Assembly (NCBI GenBank): GCA_964628385.1
Contig: CAZVOD010000041.1
Coordinates: 1-39,180 of the forward strand
Source: JANQPA01 sp964628385
Lineage (GTDB): Bacteria; Bacteroidota; Bacteroidia; Chitinophagales; Saprospiraceae
Reading direction: 5' to 3'
Length of the DNA stretch: 39,180 nucleotides
The notes beneath the pieces were generated by a model. It was not told the DNA's origin. It made no database searches and was given only the letters and a program-made list of their open reading frames with translations. The position numbers were made by a program, and so were the translations under genes. Positions 24,804 through 32,936 of this stretch are shown here, piece after piece. Every line of letters starts with the position of its first letter. The first letter of the stretch is position 1.

Positions 24804-26168
24804 ATGAATCTGAACGACATTAAGAAAATTTATTTTGTAGGAATCGGTGGAATTGGCATGAGTGCCCTTGCCCGATACTTCAATTTCAAAGGTGTCGAAG
24901 TTCATGGGTATGATAAAACAGTGACAGCCCTTACCCGGGCATTGGACAAAGAAGGGATAAAAATTCACTACAAAGAGGATACTGATGCTATTCCCGAGGC
25001 AATAGACCTGGTCGTATATACGCCAGCGATACCTTCCTCTCATGCGGAGTTGGTTTATTTTAGGAAAAATGATTTTCCGATAAAAAAACGAGCGGAAGTA
25101 TTAGGGATTATCAGTAGGAGTAAAAAGGTAGTAGCGGTAGCCGGAACACATGGTAAAACGACTACCACCTCTATGCTGACTCACCTTCTGCAGGCTTCCG
25201 GGGTATCCTGTACTGCATTTCTGGGGGGGATAGCACAGAACTTCGGCTCCAATTTTATCTTTGGCGAGAGTGACTGGGTTGTTGTTGAGGCCGATGAATA
25301 TGACCGTTCTTTTTTGCACCTGACTCCAGCTATTGCAAGCATCATGTCAATGGATGCAGATCATTTGGATATCTATGGAGATCAAAAGAGCCTGCATGAA
25401 ACCGGTTTTAGAGCCTTTGCCCGACAAGTGAGACCAGAAGGGAAAGTGTGGGTGCAAAAGGATTGGGTAGATGTATTGCAGGGCCTGCCGGGGGTACATG
25501 CTTTCGGTATAAATGAAGGGGCAGCCCGTGCAGAAAATGTAGTAGTAAAGGAAGGGTTCTTTGGCTTTGACTACCGCAATGGGGATGTAAAAATAAAAGG
25601 GCTGCAACTGCCCATGCCCGGACGGCACAATGTAGAAAATGCGACAGCTGCCATTACGCTCGCTCTGGAAATTGGAGCGGCACCAGAGAAAATCAGGCAG
25701 GCTCTAAAATCGTTTAAGGGGGTTTGGAGACGTTTTGACTTCGTTTTAAAATCAGAAGATATTGTACTGATAGATGATTATGCTCATCACCCTTCCGAGC
25801 TAAAAGCAGTGATTGAAGCGGCTAGAGAGTTTTATCCTAATAAAAAAATTGCAGCTGTATTTCAGCCACACTTGTTTAGTCGTACCCGCGATTTCCTGGA
25901 AGGGTTCGCAGGAGCACTCGACGAGTTGGACGAGGCTGTCTTACTGGATATTTATCCGGCCAGGGAACTACCAATAAGAGGGGTAAGCTCTTCTCTTATT
26001 TTGGAGAGAATGGAAAATCCCAATAAAAAGCTGCTATCAAACGAAGAGCTTTTGCAGTGGGCAAAAGAAACGAAATTAGAGGTATTACTGATGCTGGGGG
26101 CCGGAGATATAGACCGCCTTGTGAAGCCAGTGAAGGCTATTTTGGAAGATAAATTAAAAACTGCTTAA
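24804..26168 (+). CDS. murC: UDP-N-acetylmuramate:L-alanine ligase MurC
   Basis: A 454-residue Mur ligase adding the first amino acid, L-alanine, to UDP-MurNAc. Seen: the N-terminal nucleotide fold IYFVGIGGIGMSALARYF (~9-26), VVYTPAIPSSHAEL, the ATP loop AVAGTHGKTTTTSMLTHLL (~111-129), VVVEADEYDRSFLHL, DADHLDIYGD, and the C-terminal LIDDYAHHPSELKAVIEAAR plus AVFQPHLFSRTRDF. All are specific to MurC within the Mur family. It sits 35 bases after murG and 10 bases before ftsQ. murB and ddl, which often accompany murC elsewhere, are absent. Confidence 0.97.
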   Translation: MNLNDIKKIYFVGIGGIGMSALARYFNFKGVEVHGYDKTVTALTRALDKEGIKIHYKEDTDAIPEAIDLVVYTPAIPSSHAELVYFRKNDFPIKKRAEVLGIISRSKKVVAVAGTHGKTTTTSMLTHLLQASGVSCTAFLGGIAQNFGSNFIFGESDWVVVEADEYDRSFLHLTPAIASIMSMDADHLDIYGDQKSLHETGFRAFARQVRPEGKVWVQKDWVDVLQGLPGVHAFGINEGAARAENVVVKEGFFGFDYRNGDVKIKGLQLPMPGRHNVENATAAITLALEIGAAPEKIRQALKSFKGVWRRFDFVLKSEDIVLIDDYAHHPSELKAVIEAAREFYPNKKIAAVFQPHLFSRTRDFLEGFAGALDELDEAVLLDIYPARELPIRGVSSSLILERMENPNKKLLSNEELLQWAKETKLEVLLMLGAGDIDRLVKPVKAILEDKLKTA

Positions 26169-26178
26169 AAACAGAGCC

Positions 26179-26958
26179 ATGAACCAACAGGAATACTGGA
26201 AATTTGGAAAAAAACTGGGATGGATCGTTGGGTTTGTCGTAGTGGGCATATCAGTGATTTCGGCTATTGAGCAGAAAGAGGCCAGTCCTGTGCGTGGTGT
26301 TTTCATTAATATTGAGCCATTAGATGAAGAAGATCTTTTAATTACACAAGAAGATATCTTATTGACGCTGGAGCGCAGTTTTGGTTACCGAATGGAGGGC
26401 GTGCAAATAGCTAACCTGAATGTTGCTCGTATGGAAAGAGTGCTGGAGGAAGATCCCTTCATTATGGATGCTAATGTTTTTGTTGATGCCAAGAACTATG
26501 TTAACATAACTATTCAGCAGCGGCAACCTATGGTCAGAGTGATTGACAAGAACGGACTGGACTATTATATGGATAAAGATGGTTTCAGGATGCCGCTATC
26601 CAAGCATTTTACAGCTCGTGTATTGGTAGCGACGGGTAATTTACCGCCACATACACCACTTTTCCTTAAAAAAGAGAATGATATGCTCAAAAATGTTTTT
26701 GAACTTGCGCATACCATTATGGCTAATCCATTTCTAAAGGCTCAAATAGAGCAGATTTTTATAACCAATAAAAGAGAGGTTATCCTTATCCCCAAATTAG
26801 GGGATCAGAAAATCTTGTTGGGAGCTTACGATAAAATGGAGGAGAAGCTGAAAAAACTGATGATTTTCTATGAAAAAGCCCTATCAAAAGAAGGCTGGAG
26901 CAAGTATAAAACGATCAATCTGAAATTTAAGGATCAGGTGGTTTGTGAAAGAAGATAA
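26179..26958 (+). CDS. ftsQ: FtsQ/DivIB-type cell division protein
   Basis: A 259-residue bitopic protein in the ftsQ position. A short cytoplasmic start with lysines leads to one membrane span (~14-30, LGWIVGFVVVGISVISA). A periplasmic POTRA-like region follows (~38-115: VFINIEPLDEEDLLITQEDI, VQIANLNVARMERVLEEDPFIMDANVFVDAKNYVNITIQQRQP), then a beta domain (DYYMDKDGFRMPLSKHF). Such proteins scaffold FtsL/FtsB and control septal synthesis. Overall similarity to proteobacterial FtsQ is low; position and topology carry the call. A 281-base gap with direct repeats and a hairpin separates it from ftsA. Confidence 0.88.
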   Translation: MNQQEYWKFGKKLGWIVGFVVVGISVISAIEQKEASPVRGVFINIEPLDEEDLLITQEDILLTLERSFGYRMEGVQIANLNVARMERVLEEDPFIMDANVFVDAKNYVNITIQQRQPMVRVIDKNGLDYYMDKDGFRMPLSKHFTARVLVATGNLPPHTPLFLKKENDMLKNVFELAHTIMANPFLKAQIEQIFITNKREVILIPKLGDQKILLGAYDKMEEKLKKLMIFYEKALSKEGWSKYKTINLKFKDQVVCERR

Positions 26959-27115
26959 AGGGTAGAAATCAAGAGCTTTAAAAGGTATACGATTTAATTC
27001 TGAATGAGAAATACAAATGCAGCATAGTACAGAGGGTTAGGGAAAAACTAGCGTTTACCAAAACTCTGACTATTACAATCTGCTAGAAATAGAGTTATCG
27101 AGGCCAGAAACACTC

Positions 27116-27154
27116 GGTCAAAATGTTAACAACCTGGTCAAATGTTGATAACTC
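27116..27154 (+). repeat. Two imperfect ~20-bp direct repeats upstream of ftsA
   Basis: GGTCAAAATGTTAACAACCT (27116-27135) is followed directly by GGTCAAATGTTGATAACTC (27136-27154). The shared core is GGTCAAA..TGTTRAYAAC, spaced by about two helical turns, and the first copy contains the palindrome TGTTAACA. The layout suggests an operator for a regulator acting on ftsA-ftsZ, but none is known to me with this site. Confidence 0.4.
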
Positions 27155-27174
27155 ACTTTGCGGTACTTGAATTA

Positions 27175-27218
27175 GGAGCATGCTTTATAAATAATCTTTA
27201 TATTAAGCAAAATGCTCC
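27175..27218 (+). other. Long hairpin just before ftsA
   Basis: GGAGCAT-GCTT-TATAAA-(TAATC)-TTTATA-TT-AAGC-AAA-ATGCTCC forms 17 base pairs in three blocks with two bulges on the 3' side. It ends 21 bases before the ftsA start codon and has no T run, so it looks like a 5'-UTR or operator structure and not a terminator. Confidence 0.5.
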
Positions 27219-27239
27219 CTAAATTAAAAATGCGGATAC

Positions 27240-28568
27240 ATGATGAAAACACAGGCATCAAGATCGGAAGTTGTAATGGCGCTCGATATCGGGACAACAA
27301 AGGTATGCGCGATTGCAGGGAGAAAAAATGAATACGGTAAATTGGAGATTCTGGGCGTCGGAAAAGTCAATTCCGATGGCGTCCTGCGAGGGGTGGTTTC
27401 GAATATCGAAAAAACAGTGAATGCCATCTCTGAGGCTAGTAATTTTGCCCAGCGGTCGGCAGGTAAAAACTTCGACTGGGTGCATGTAGGCATTGCGGGC
27501 CAGCATATCAAAAGTCTTCAACATCGGGGTATCCTGGTACGCGATCACGATCATACAGAGATCGGGCGGCGGGATATAGAAAAATTGGTGGGAGACATGT
27601 ACAAACTGGTATTACCACCCGGTGATAAGATTTTGCATGTACTACCGCAGGAATATACAGTAGATAACGAGCAGGGCATAGCAGACCCTATAGGGATGTC
27701 GGGGATAAGGCTGGAAGCTAATTTTCACATTATCACCGGTCAAATTACAGCATCTAATAATATCTATCGTTGTGTTCAGCGCACGGGGTTGCGTGTAGCT
27801 AATATGATGCTGGAGCCCATCGCTTCGGCTGCTGCAGTATTGAGTGAGGAGGAGAAAGAAGCTGGGGTAGCGCTTGTTGATATGGGCGGAGGTACTACTG
27901 ATATTACTATTTTTCAGGATGGGATCATACGGCATACTGCGGTGATACCATTCGGAGGTAATGTTATCACCAAAGATATCAAGGAAGGATGCACCGTCAT
28001 GACACAACAGGCCGAAAAGCTAAAGGTTAAATTTGGCTCGGCATTGGCTGAGGAAGTCTATGATAACAGAATAATCACTATACCTGGCTTAAGAGGTCGG
28101 GATCCTAAAGAGATTTCTGAGAAAAATCTAGCCAGAATCATTCAGGCCAGAGTAGAAGAAATACTTGATTATGTGGTTTGGGAAATCCGAAGGTCAGGAT
28201 ATGACCGCAAGCTGATCGGGGGTATTGTACTTACCGGCGGTGGGGCATTGCTGAATCATATTGACAAATTGGCGGAATACCATACCGGAATGACCACCAG
28301 AATTGGCATTCCCATCGAACAACTGGCTCATGGGTACAATGAGCGGCTGAGCTCTCCTATTTTCTCTACGGCGATCGGCTTGCTGATCAAAGGAATAGAA
28401 CACCAGGAGTTTAATGAATACGAAGAACCAGAGGTAGAAGCTAATACTTCTAACAAAAGACGAGGTAGCAAAGAAGAGCAAAGTAAAGGCTTGAATGCCA
28501 AGTGGTATGAACAATTATTCAAGAAGACCAAGGAGTGGTTTGAAACAGAACCGGACTCCGAGTTCTAA
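27240..28568 (+). CDS. ftsA: Cell division protein FtsA
   Basis: A 442-residue actin-family ATPase that tethers FtsZ filaments to the membrane and recruits later division proteins. Phosphate-1 loop MALDIGTTKVCAIAG (~13-27), the 1C subdomain (VSNIEKTVNAISEA), HVLPQEYTVDNEQGIADPIGMSGIRLE (~138-164), phosphate-2 VALVDMGGGTTDITIF (~209-224), and GGIVLTGGGALLNHIDKLAEY (~323-343) are all visible. The C-terminal end KWYEQLFKKTKEWFETEPDSEF contains the amphipathic membrane-targeting helix. Two ATGs stand at 27240 and 27243. ftsZ follows after 97 bases. Confidence 0.97.
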   Translation: MMKTQASRSEVVMALDIGTTKVCAIAGRKNEYGKLEILGVGKVNSDGVLRGVVSNIEKTVNAISEASNFAQRSAGKNFDWVHVGIAGQHIKSLQHRGILVRDHDHTEIGRRDIEKLVGDMYKLVLPPGDKILHVLPQEYTVDNEQGIADPIGMSGIRLEANFHIITGQITASNNIYRCVQRTGLRVANMMLEPIASAAAVLSEEEKEAGVALVDMGGGTTDITIFQDGIIRHTAVIPFGGNVITKDIKEGCTVMTQQAEKLKVKFGSALAEEVYDNRIITIPGLRGRDPKEISEKNLARIIQARVEEILDYVVWEIRRSGYDRKLIGGIVLTGGGALLNHIDKLAEYHTGMTTRIGIPIEQLAHGYNERLSSPIFSTAIGLLIKGIEHQEFNEYEEPEVEANTSNKRRGSKEEQSKGLNAKWYEQLFKKTKEWFETEPDSEF

Positions 28569-28665
28569 ACAAGCAATAACCTGATACTGATTAATAAAAC
28601 TCAAGCGGTAAAATGTTCAATGCCGGGAAGTTAATGCCTGCTATCATGGAGTTCGATTAATTTCT

Positions 28666-30144
28666 TTGTCATTGTCCGTACAAAAAACGTTCGATATGAT
28701 GTTTGATATGTCAAGAGATGATAGCCCGATTATTAAGGTGCTCGGTGTTGGTGGAGGCGGGAGCAATGCGGTTACCCATATGTATAGTCAAGGCATTGTT
28801 GGCGTTGACTTTGCAATTTGTAATACAGATGCTCAGGCTATGGCTTCCAGTCCTGTTCCTACTCAAATTCAACTCGGCCCAGCATTAACAGAAGGACGCG
28901 GTGCCGGATCAAAGCCAGAAGTGGGAAAGCGGGCCTGTGAAGAATCCATAGAAGCAGTTAGACAATATATCGCCAACAATTGTAAAATGCTCTTTATCAC
29001 TGCCGGTATGGGCGGTGGTACCGGGACAGGGGCAGCTCCCATTATTGCTAAGGCAGCTCAGGAGATGGATATTCTCACGGTGGGCATAGTCACTCTACCT
29101 TTTACTTTTGAAGGGCGTCGGCGAACTTCTCAAGGGTACGATGGCCTGGGAGAGCTCAAGAAATATGTCGATACGCTCATTGTTATCTCTAACGATAAGC
29201 TCCGCCAGATTTATGGCAATTTATCTATTTCTGATGCCTTCGGGCAGGCAGATAATATCCTGACTACTGCCGCTAGAGGTATCGCAGAAATTATCACGGT
29301 GCCGGGATATGTAAACGTTGACTTTGAAGATGTCAATACGGTAATGAAAGATAGCGGCGTCGCCATCATGGGTACCGCATCGGTCGAAGGAGATGATAGA
29401 GCTAAAAGAGCTGTAGACGAAGCCCTGCACTCCCCATTGCTGGAAGATAACGATATCCGTGGGGCCAGACATATCCTCCTAAATATTACCTCCGGTACCA
29501 AAGAGGTAACTATGGATGAAATATTCGAAATTACTGAATTCGTTCAGGAAGAAGCAGGATACGGAACAGACCTGATCTGGGGGAACTGCTATGACGAATC
29601 GCTGGGAGATAAGATCAGCGTTACCGTTATCGCTACTGGCTTTGAGCATAAGTTGCCCAACAAGCCCCAGGCCGATAAGGATAAGAGAATAGTCGTTTCT
29701 CTGGATGATGAATCTTCAGATAAAAATCGGCCCAAAAAAAGTAAACTTTCCGAAATAGGGCTGGATGAAGACGAAAGTATTTCTAATACCATCGAATTTG
29801 ATAATGTCAGGGATACTATCGAACGGTATCAAAAATCGAGGTATTCTTACGAAGAACCTTACATCAAGGATAAATCAAAAGCTACGCCGGAACCGGAAAA
29901 GAAAAAGCCGGCAGACAGTAGAGACTATAAGCGTAAAGAGCGTTTGAGAAAAAATAATGTAAAGCTCAATAATCCGCAAACTATTATTGAGTTGGAAAAT
30001 GAACCGGCTTATCTGAGGCGGGGAGTACAATTAGATGATGTTCCTGACTCATCAGGGCAAATGTACTCCAAATATACGATTTCAGATGATGACGAACCGG
30101 AAATTAATTCCGATAATTCCTTCCTCCATGATAATGTAGATTAA
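28666..30144 (+). CDS. ftsZ: Cell division protein FtsZ
   Basis: A 492-residue tubulin-like GTPase forming the division ring. Seen: IIKVLGVGGGGSNAVTHM (~22-39), CNTDAQAM, the GTP signature GGGTGTG at residues 116-122, TLPFTFEGRRR, and the T7-loop region NVDFEDVNTVMKDSG (~217-231). A long charged linker (~320-440) leads to the C-terminal peptide EPAYLRRGV (~446-454), which binds FtsA. A further acidic tail ends SFLHDNVD. The annotated start is TTG 28666; an ATG at 28696 (MMFDMSRDDS) is possible and would lose only non-conserved residues. Last gene of the dcw cluster, followed by a strong terminator. Confidence 0.97.
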   Translation: MSLSVQKTFDMMFDMSRDDSPIIKVLGVGGGGSNAVTHMYSQGIVGVDFAICNTDAQAMASSPVPTQIQLGPALTEGRGAGSKPEVGKRACEESIEAVRQYIANNCKMLFITAGMGGGTGTGAAPIIAKAAQEMDILTVGIVTLPFTFEGRRRTSQGYDGLGELKKYVDTLIVISNDKLRQIYGNLSISDAFGQADNILTTAARGIAEIITVPGYVNVDFEDVNTVMKDSGVAIMGTASVEGDDRAKRAVDEALHSPLLEDNDIRGARHILLNITSGTKEVTMDEIFEITEFVQEEAGYGTDLIWGNCYDESLGDKISVTVIATGFEHKLPNKPQADKDKRIVVSLDDESSDKNRPKKSKLSEIGLDEDESISNTIEFDNVRDTIERYQKSRYSYEEPYIKDKSKATPEPEKKKPADSRDYKRKERLRKNNVKLNNPQTIIELENEPAYLRRGVQLDDVPDSSGQMYSKYTISDDDEPEINSDNSFLHDNVD

Positions 30145-30526
30145 GCAGTCGATAAAAAATCAAAAGAGGTCATTGAAGCATATGCAGCAATGGCCTCTTT
30201 TTTTGCCCTATTCTTTTTCCAGATAGCAGCTGATGGGTGTAACTTTTTTTATTGTCCAGAAGTCTTTATTCGAAAATTTACACTTTATGTGTTGACCTTT
30301 TGCGAGTATACCACACTATATCTATGTACTCACATTGAAAGCGCGTTTGGATGCTGATATAGCGTTTCTAACAAGCGTTGAAAAAGCTTTCAAACGTTTG
30401 TACCCAAAAGACCAAATGAAAAATATGCAACATTATCGGGTGTTTTTAACAGCACTTTAAAAACGATGTGGCAACATTGAACTGATTTTTGAGTTATACA
30501 ATAGGTAATTAAAGTAACTATCAATC
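30145..30526. other. Intergenic region after ftsZ
   Basis: Apart from the ftsZ terminator, this 382-base stretch holds no feature I can support. An open frame of 41 codons from TTG 30335 to 30460 exists but has no ATG start and no recognisable family. The string GCAACATT occurs twice (near 30427 and 30472). Confidence 0.4.
30163..30204 (+). terminator. Rho-independent terminator of the dcw cluster
   Basis: An 11-bp stem (AGAGGTCATTG / CAATGGCCTCT, one G-T wobble) with a 12-base loop is followed by seven T residues, 20 bases after the ftsZ stop codon. Confidence 0.85.
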
Positions 30527-30799
30527 ATGAACATCAGGAAAATAAAATTAGCATTATCAGTAGGGCTCATGAATACGGAGTCAAACAACTTACTGCACAC
30601 CGTAAAAGAGCAAATGAAAGTTTTTAAAAGCGAAGTAGGTAGCTTATTGGGAACACAGGTGGTAAAAAATGACCGCTTAAATAAAGGCCACGTTAAGCAT
30701 ACTTACGCTCTTAGGTTTGAGAACTGTACACTTGACCTGGATCTTGTGATGAACACACATACCAAAACCCAAACAGTACAAGGTTTTCAATTGAGATAA
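30527..30799 (+). CDS. Hypothetical protein, 90 aa
   Basis: I do not recognise this protein. It starts MNIRKIKLALSVGLMNTES and has no convincing signal peptide. An amphipathic helical stretch (~22-45) precedes a beta-rich half with THTKTQTVQGFQL at the end. The alternation YALRFENCTLDLDLVM resembles one edge of a small alpha/beta domain such as those of secreted NTF2-like proteins, but this is only an impression. It stands alone between ftsZ and typA, with AT-rich flanks and no clear promoter. The start at 30527 is the first ATG in frame after a stop. Confidence 0.55.
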   Translation: MNIRKIKLALSVGLMNTESNNLLHTVKEQMKVFKSEVGSLLGTQVVKNDRLNKGHVKHTYALRFENCTLDLDLVMNTHTKTQTVQGFQLR

Positions 30800-30991
30800 A
30801 AAATATTTGAATTTTAACTTTTGCCTATGAGCCGGACTTCAAAAGCATTTTAGTTCTATTTCTTCCCTGTAGCCTTTCTGCTTGCAGCGTCTGAGCCTTG
30901 CAATCCGTCTTAAAGTATCTTTTCTATTAATTAATTATTAATTTTTCAGTACTTCCTTATTTTAACTATTCCTAATAGTAAAATATTCAGG

Positions 30992-31019
30992 TTTGGTAAC
31001 TTCTATATTATTACCTTTG
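30992..31019 (+). promoter_or_regulatory. Candidate promoter of typA
   Basis: TTTG (30992-30995) and TACCTTTG (31012-31019) lie 16 bases apart, slightly shorter than the usual spacer. The -7 box is an exact consensus match, and transcription would begin about 20 bases before the start codon. Confidence 0.5.
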
Positions 31020-31043
31020 CGCCGGTTGAAACAAAAGTAGACA

Positions 31044-32855
31044 ATGAAAGAAATTCGTAATGTAGCGATCATCGCTCACGTTGACCATGGTAAGACAACA
31101 TTAGTAGATAAGATGCTGCTAGCTGGTCAGCTTTTTTCGGAGCGTGATGAGCCAGGAGAGCTCATCATGGACAATAATGATCTGGAGAGAGAGAGAGGGA
31201 TAACGATATTATCCAAAAACGTCTCTATAACTTACAAAGACGTGAAGATCAATATCATTGATACCCCAGGTCACTCAGATTTTGGAGGCGAGGTAGAACG
31301 TGTGTTAAACATGTCAGACGGCGTACTACTACTGGTAGATGCTTTTGAGGGGCCTATGCCACAAACTCGCTTTGTACTGTCAAAAGCTATCGCATTGGGC
31401 TTAAAGCCGATTGTGGTTGTTAATAAAGTGGACAAAGAAAATTGTACGCCTGAAGAAGTGCAGGAGGCTGTTTTTGAGCTCATGGCTAATCTGGATGCCA
31501 CCGAGGAACAACTGGACTTTCCTACTCTATTTGGTTCGGCAAAGTTCGGATGGATGAGTACAGACTGGAATGAGCAAACCAAAACGATTACCCCTTTACT
31601 GGATGCTATTCTTGAATTTATTCCGCCACCTAAAGTAGCTGAGGGTAATTCGCAGATGCTGGTCACTTCGCTTGACTTTTCTGACTTTATCGGCCGTTTT
31701 GCTATTGGTAGGCTCAACAGAGGCATTTTGAAAGATAACCAGATGGTATCTTTGATGAAGAAAGACGGTACAGTAGAGCGGCATCGTATAAAAGGTCTTT
31801 TTGTTTTTGAAGGGTTTGATAAAGTAAAAACGCCTCAGGTAGTAGCAGGAGACATTTGTGCGCTGGTAGGAGTAGAGGGATTTGAAATAGGAGACACTAT
31901 CGCTGACCCCGAAGAGCCGGAGGCACTGCCATCCATTGCTATTGATGAGCCTACTATGAGTATGGTCTTTACCATCAATGACTCCCCATTTTTTGGTAAG
32001 GAAGGTAAATTTGTAACTTCACGGCACTTGAAAGAGCGCCTAGAGAAAGAATTGGAAAAAAACCTTGCCTTGCGTTTAGAGCCTACTGATTCGGCGGATT
32101 CTTTTAGAGTATATGGCCGTGGTGTATTGCACTTGTCTGTATTGATAGAAACAATGCGCAGAGAAGGATACGAAGTACAGATTGGTCAGCCGCAGGTAAT
32201 CACCAAGAAAGTGGATGGTGTAGAAATGGAACCAGTAGAAGAGCTAAATATTGACCTTCCTGAAGAATATTCTGGTACAGCCATAGAAATGGTTACTCGG
32301 AGAAAAGGGCAAATGCTCTCCATGGAACCGAAAGGTGATCGGGTATTTTTGAAGTTTGAGATCCCTTCACGTGGTATTATCGGATTGAATAATAACATGC
32401 TGACAGCTACTGCCGGTGAAGCTATTATGACCCATCGATTTCTGGAATTCCAGCCGCACAAGGGCGATATACCGGGGCGTCAGTACGGGTCCATGATAAG
32501 TATGGAAAATGGAAAATCCATCCCTTATTCTATCAATAACCTGCAAGACAGAGGGAAATTCTTTGTAGATGCCAATGAAGATATCTACGAAGGGCAAGTA
32601 GTAGGCGAGAATAGCCGTCCGGGTGACATGGTTGTTAACCTTACCAAGACCAAGAAGTTAACAAACATGCGATCTTCCGGAGCAGATGATAAAATGAAGA
32701 TTATTCCGCCAAAGAAATTTACACTAGAAGAAGCATTGGAATATATTCAAGGAGATGAGTATGTAGAGGTTACACCTTCATCCATTCGTCTGAGGAAAAT
32801 TCTACTGAAAGAGCATGAGCGTAAACGTGCAAAAAATAAAGCGCTGAGCAACTAA
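31044..32855 (+). CDS. typA: Translational GTPase TypA/BipA
   Basis: A 603-residue ribosome-associated GTPase of the elongation-factor superfamily, involved in ribosome assembly and growth under stress or cold. G1 is AHVDHGKTT (residues 11-19), G2 lies in RERGITI, G3 is DTPGHSDFGGEV (~73-84), and G4 is NKVD (~127-130). It has EF-Tu-like domain II (~200-290), EF-G-like domains III and V, and the TypA-specific C-terminal domain with RGIIGLNNNMLTATAG and VVGENSRPGDMVVNLTKTKKLTNMR. Length is normal. Monocistronic: own promoter and a strong terminator 45 bases after the stop. Confidence 0.97.
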   Translation: MKEIRNVAIIAHVDHGKTTLVDKMLLAGQLFSERDEPGELIMDNNDLERERGITILSKNVSITYKDVKINIIDTPGHSDFGGEVERVLNMSDGVLLLVDAFEGPMPQTRFVLSKAIALGLKPIVVVNKVDKENCTPEEVQEAVFELMANLDATEEQLDFPTLFGSAKFGWMSTDWNEQTKTITPLLDAILEFIPPPKVAEGNSQMLVTSLDFSDFIGRFAIGRLNRGILKDNQMVSLMKKDGTVERHRIKGLFVFEGFDKVKTPQVVAGDICALVGVEGFEIGDTIADPEEPEALPSIAIDEPTMSMVFTINDSPFFGKEGKFVTSRHLKERLEKELEKNLALRLEPTDSADSFRVYGRGVLHLSVLIETMRREGYEVQIGQPQVITKKVDGVEMEPVEELNIDLPEEYSGTAIEMVTRRKGQMLSMEPKGDRVFLKFEIPSRGIIGLNNNMLTATAGEAIMTHRFLEFQPHKGDIPGRQYGSMISMENGKSIPYSINNLQDRGKFFVDANEDIYEGQVVGENSRPGDMVVNLTKTKKLTNMRSSGADDKMKIIPPKKFTLEEALEYIQGDEYVEVTPSSIRLRKILLKEHERKRAKNKALSN

Positions 32856-32900
32856 TCAGATGGCTATAAAAAGGTGAGAAACCTTAAAAAACAAGCCTAA

Positions 32901-32935
32901 AACAAGACTGCCGCCGGATAGGCGGCAGTCTTGTT
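32901..32935. terminator. Terminator hairpin between convergent typA and the BNR-repeat gene
   Basis: A perfect 15-bp stem (AACAAGACTGCCGCC / GGCGGCAGTCTTGTT) with a 5-base loop starts 45 bases after typA and ends 1 base before the stop codon of the convergent gene. T runs are short on both sides, but stem strength and position suggest it ends both transcripts. Confidence 0.75.
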
Positions 32936-32936
32936 G

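Noticed and set aside
27258..28531. Several minus-strand frames of 67-121 codons inside ftsA
   Set aside because: They are antisense shadows of a fully conserved FtsA and have no independent support.
30221..30250. TGTAAC near 30238 as another ECF-type promoter for the 90-residue gene
   Set aside because: The -10 match is poor, the spacing is off by one and the gene starts nearly 300 bases downstream.
30335..30460. A 41-codon frame starting with TTG after ftsZ
   Set aside because: No ATG, no recognisable motif and no promoter or ribosome-binding signal; kept only as a remark in the intergenic entry.
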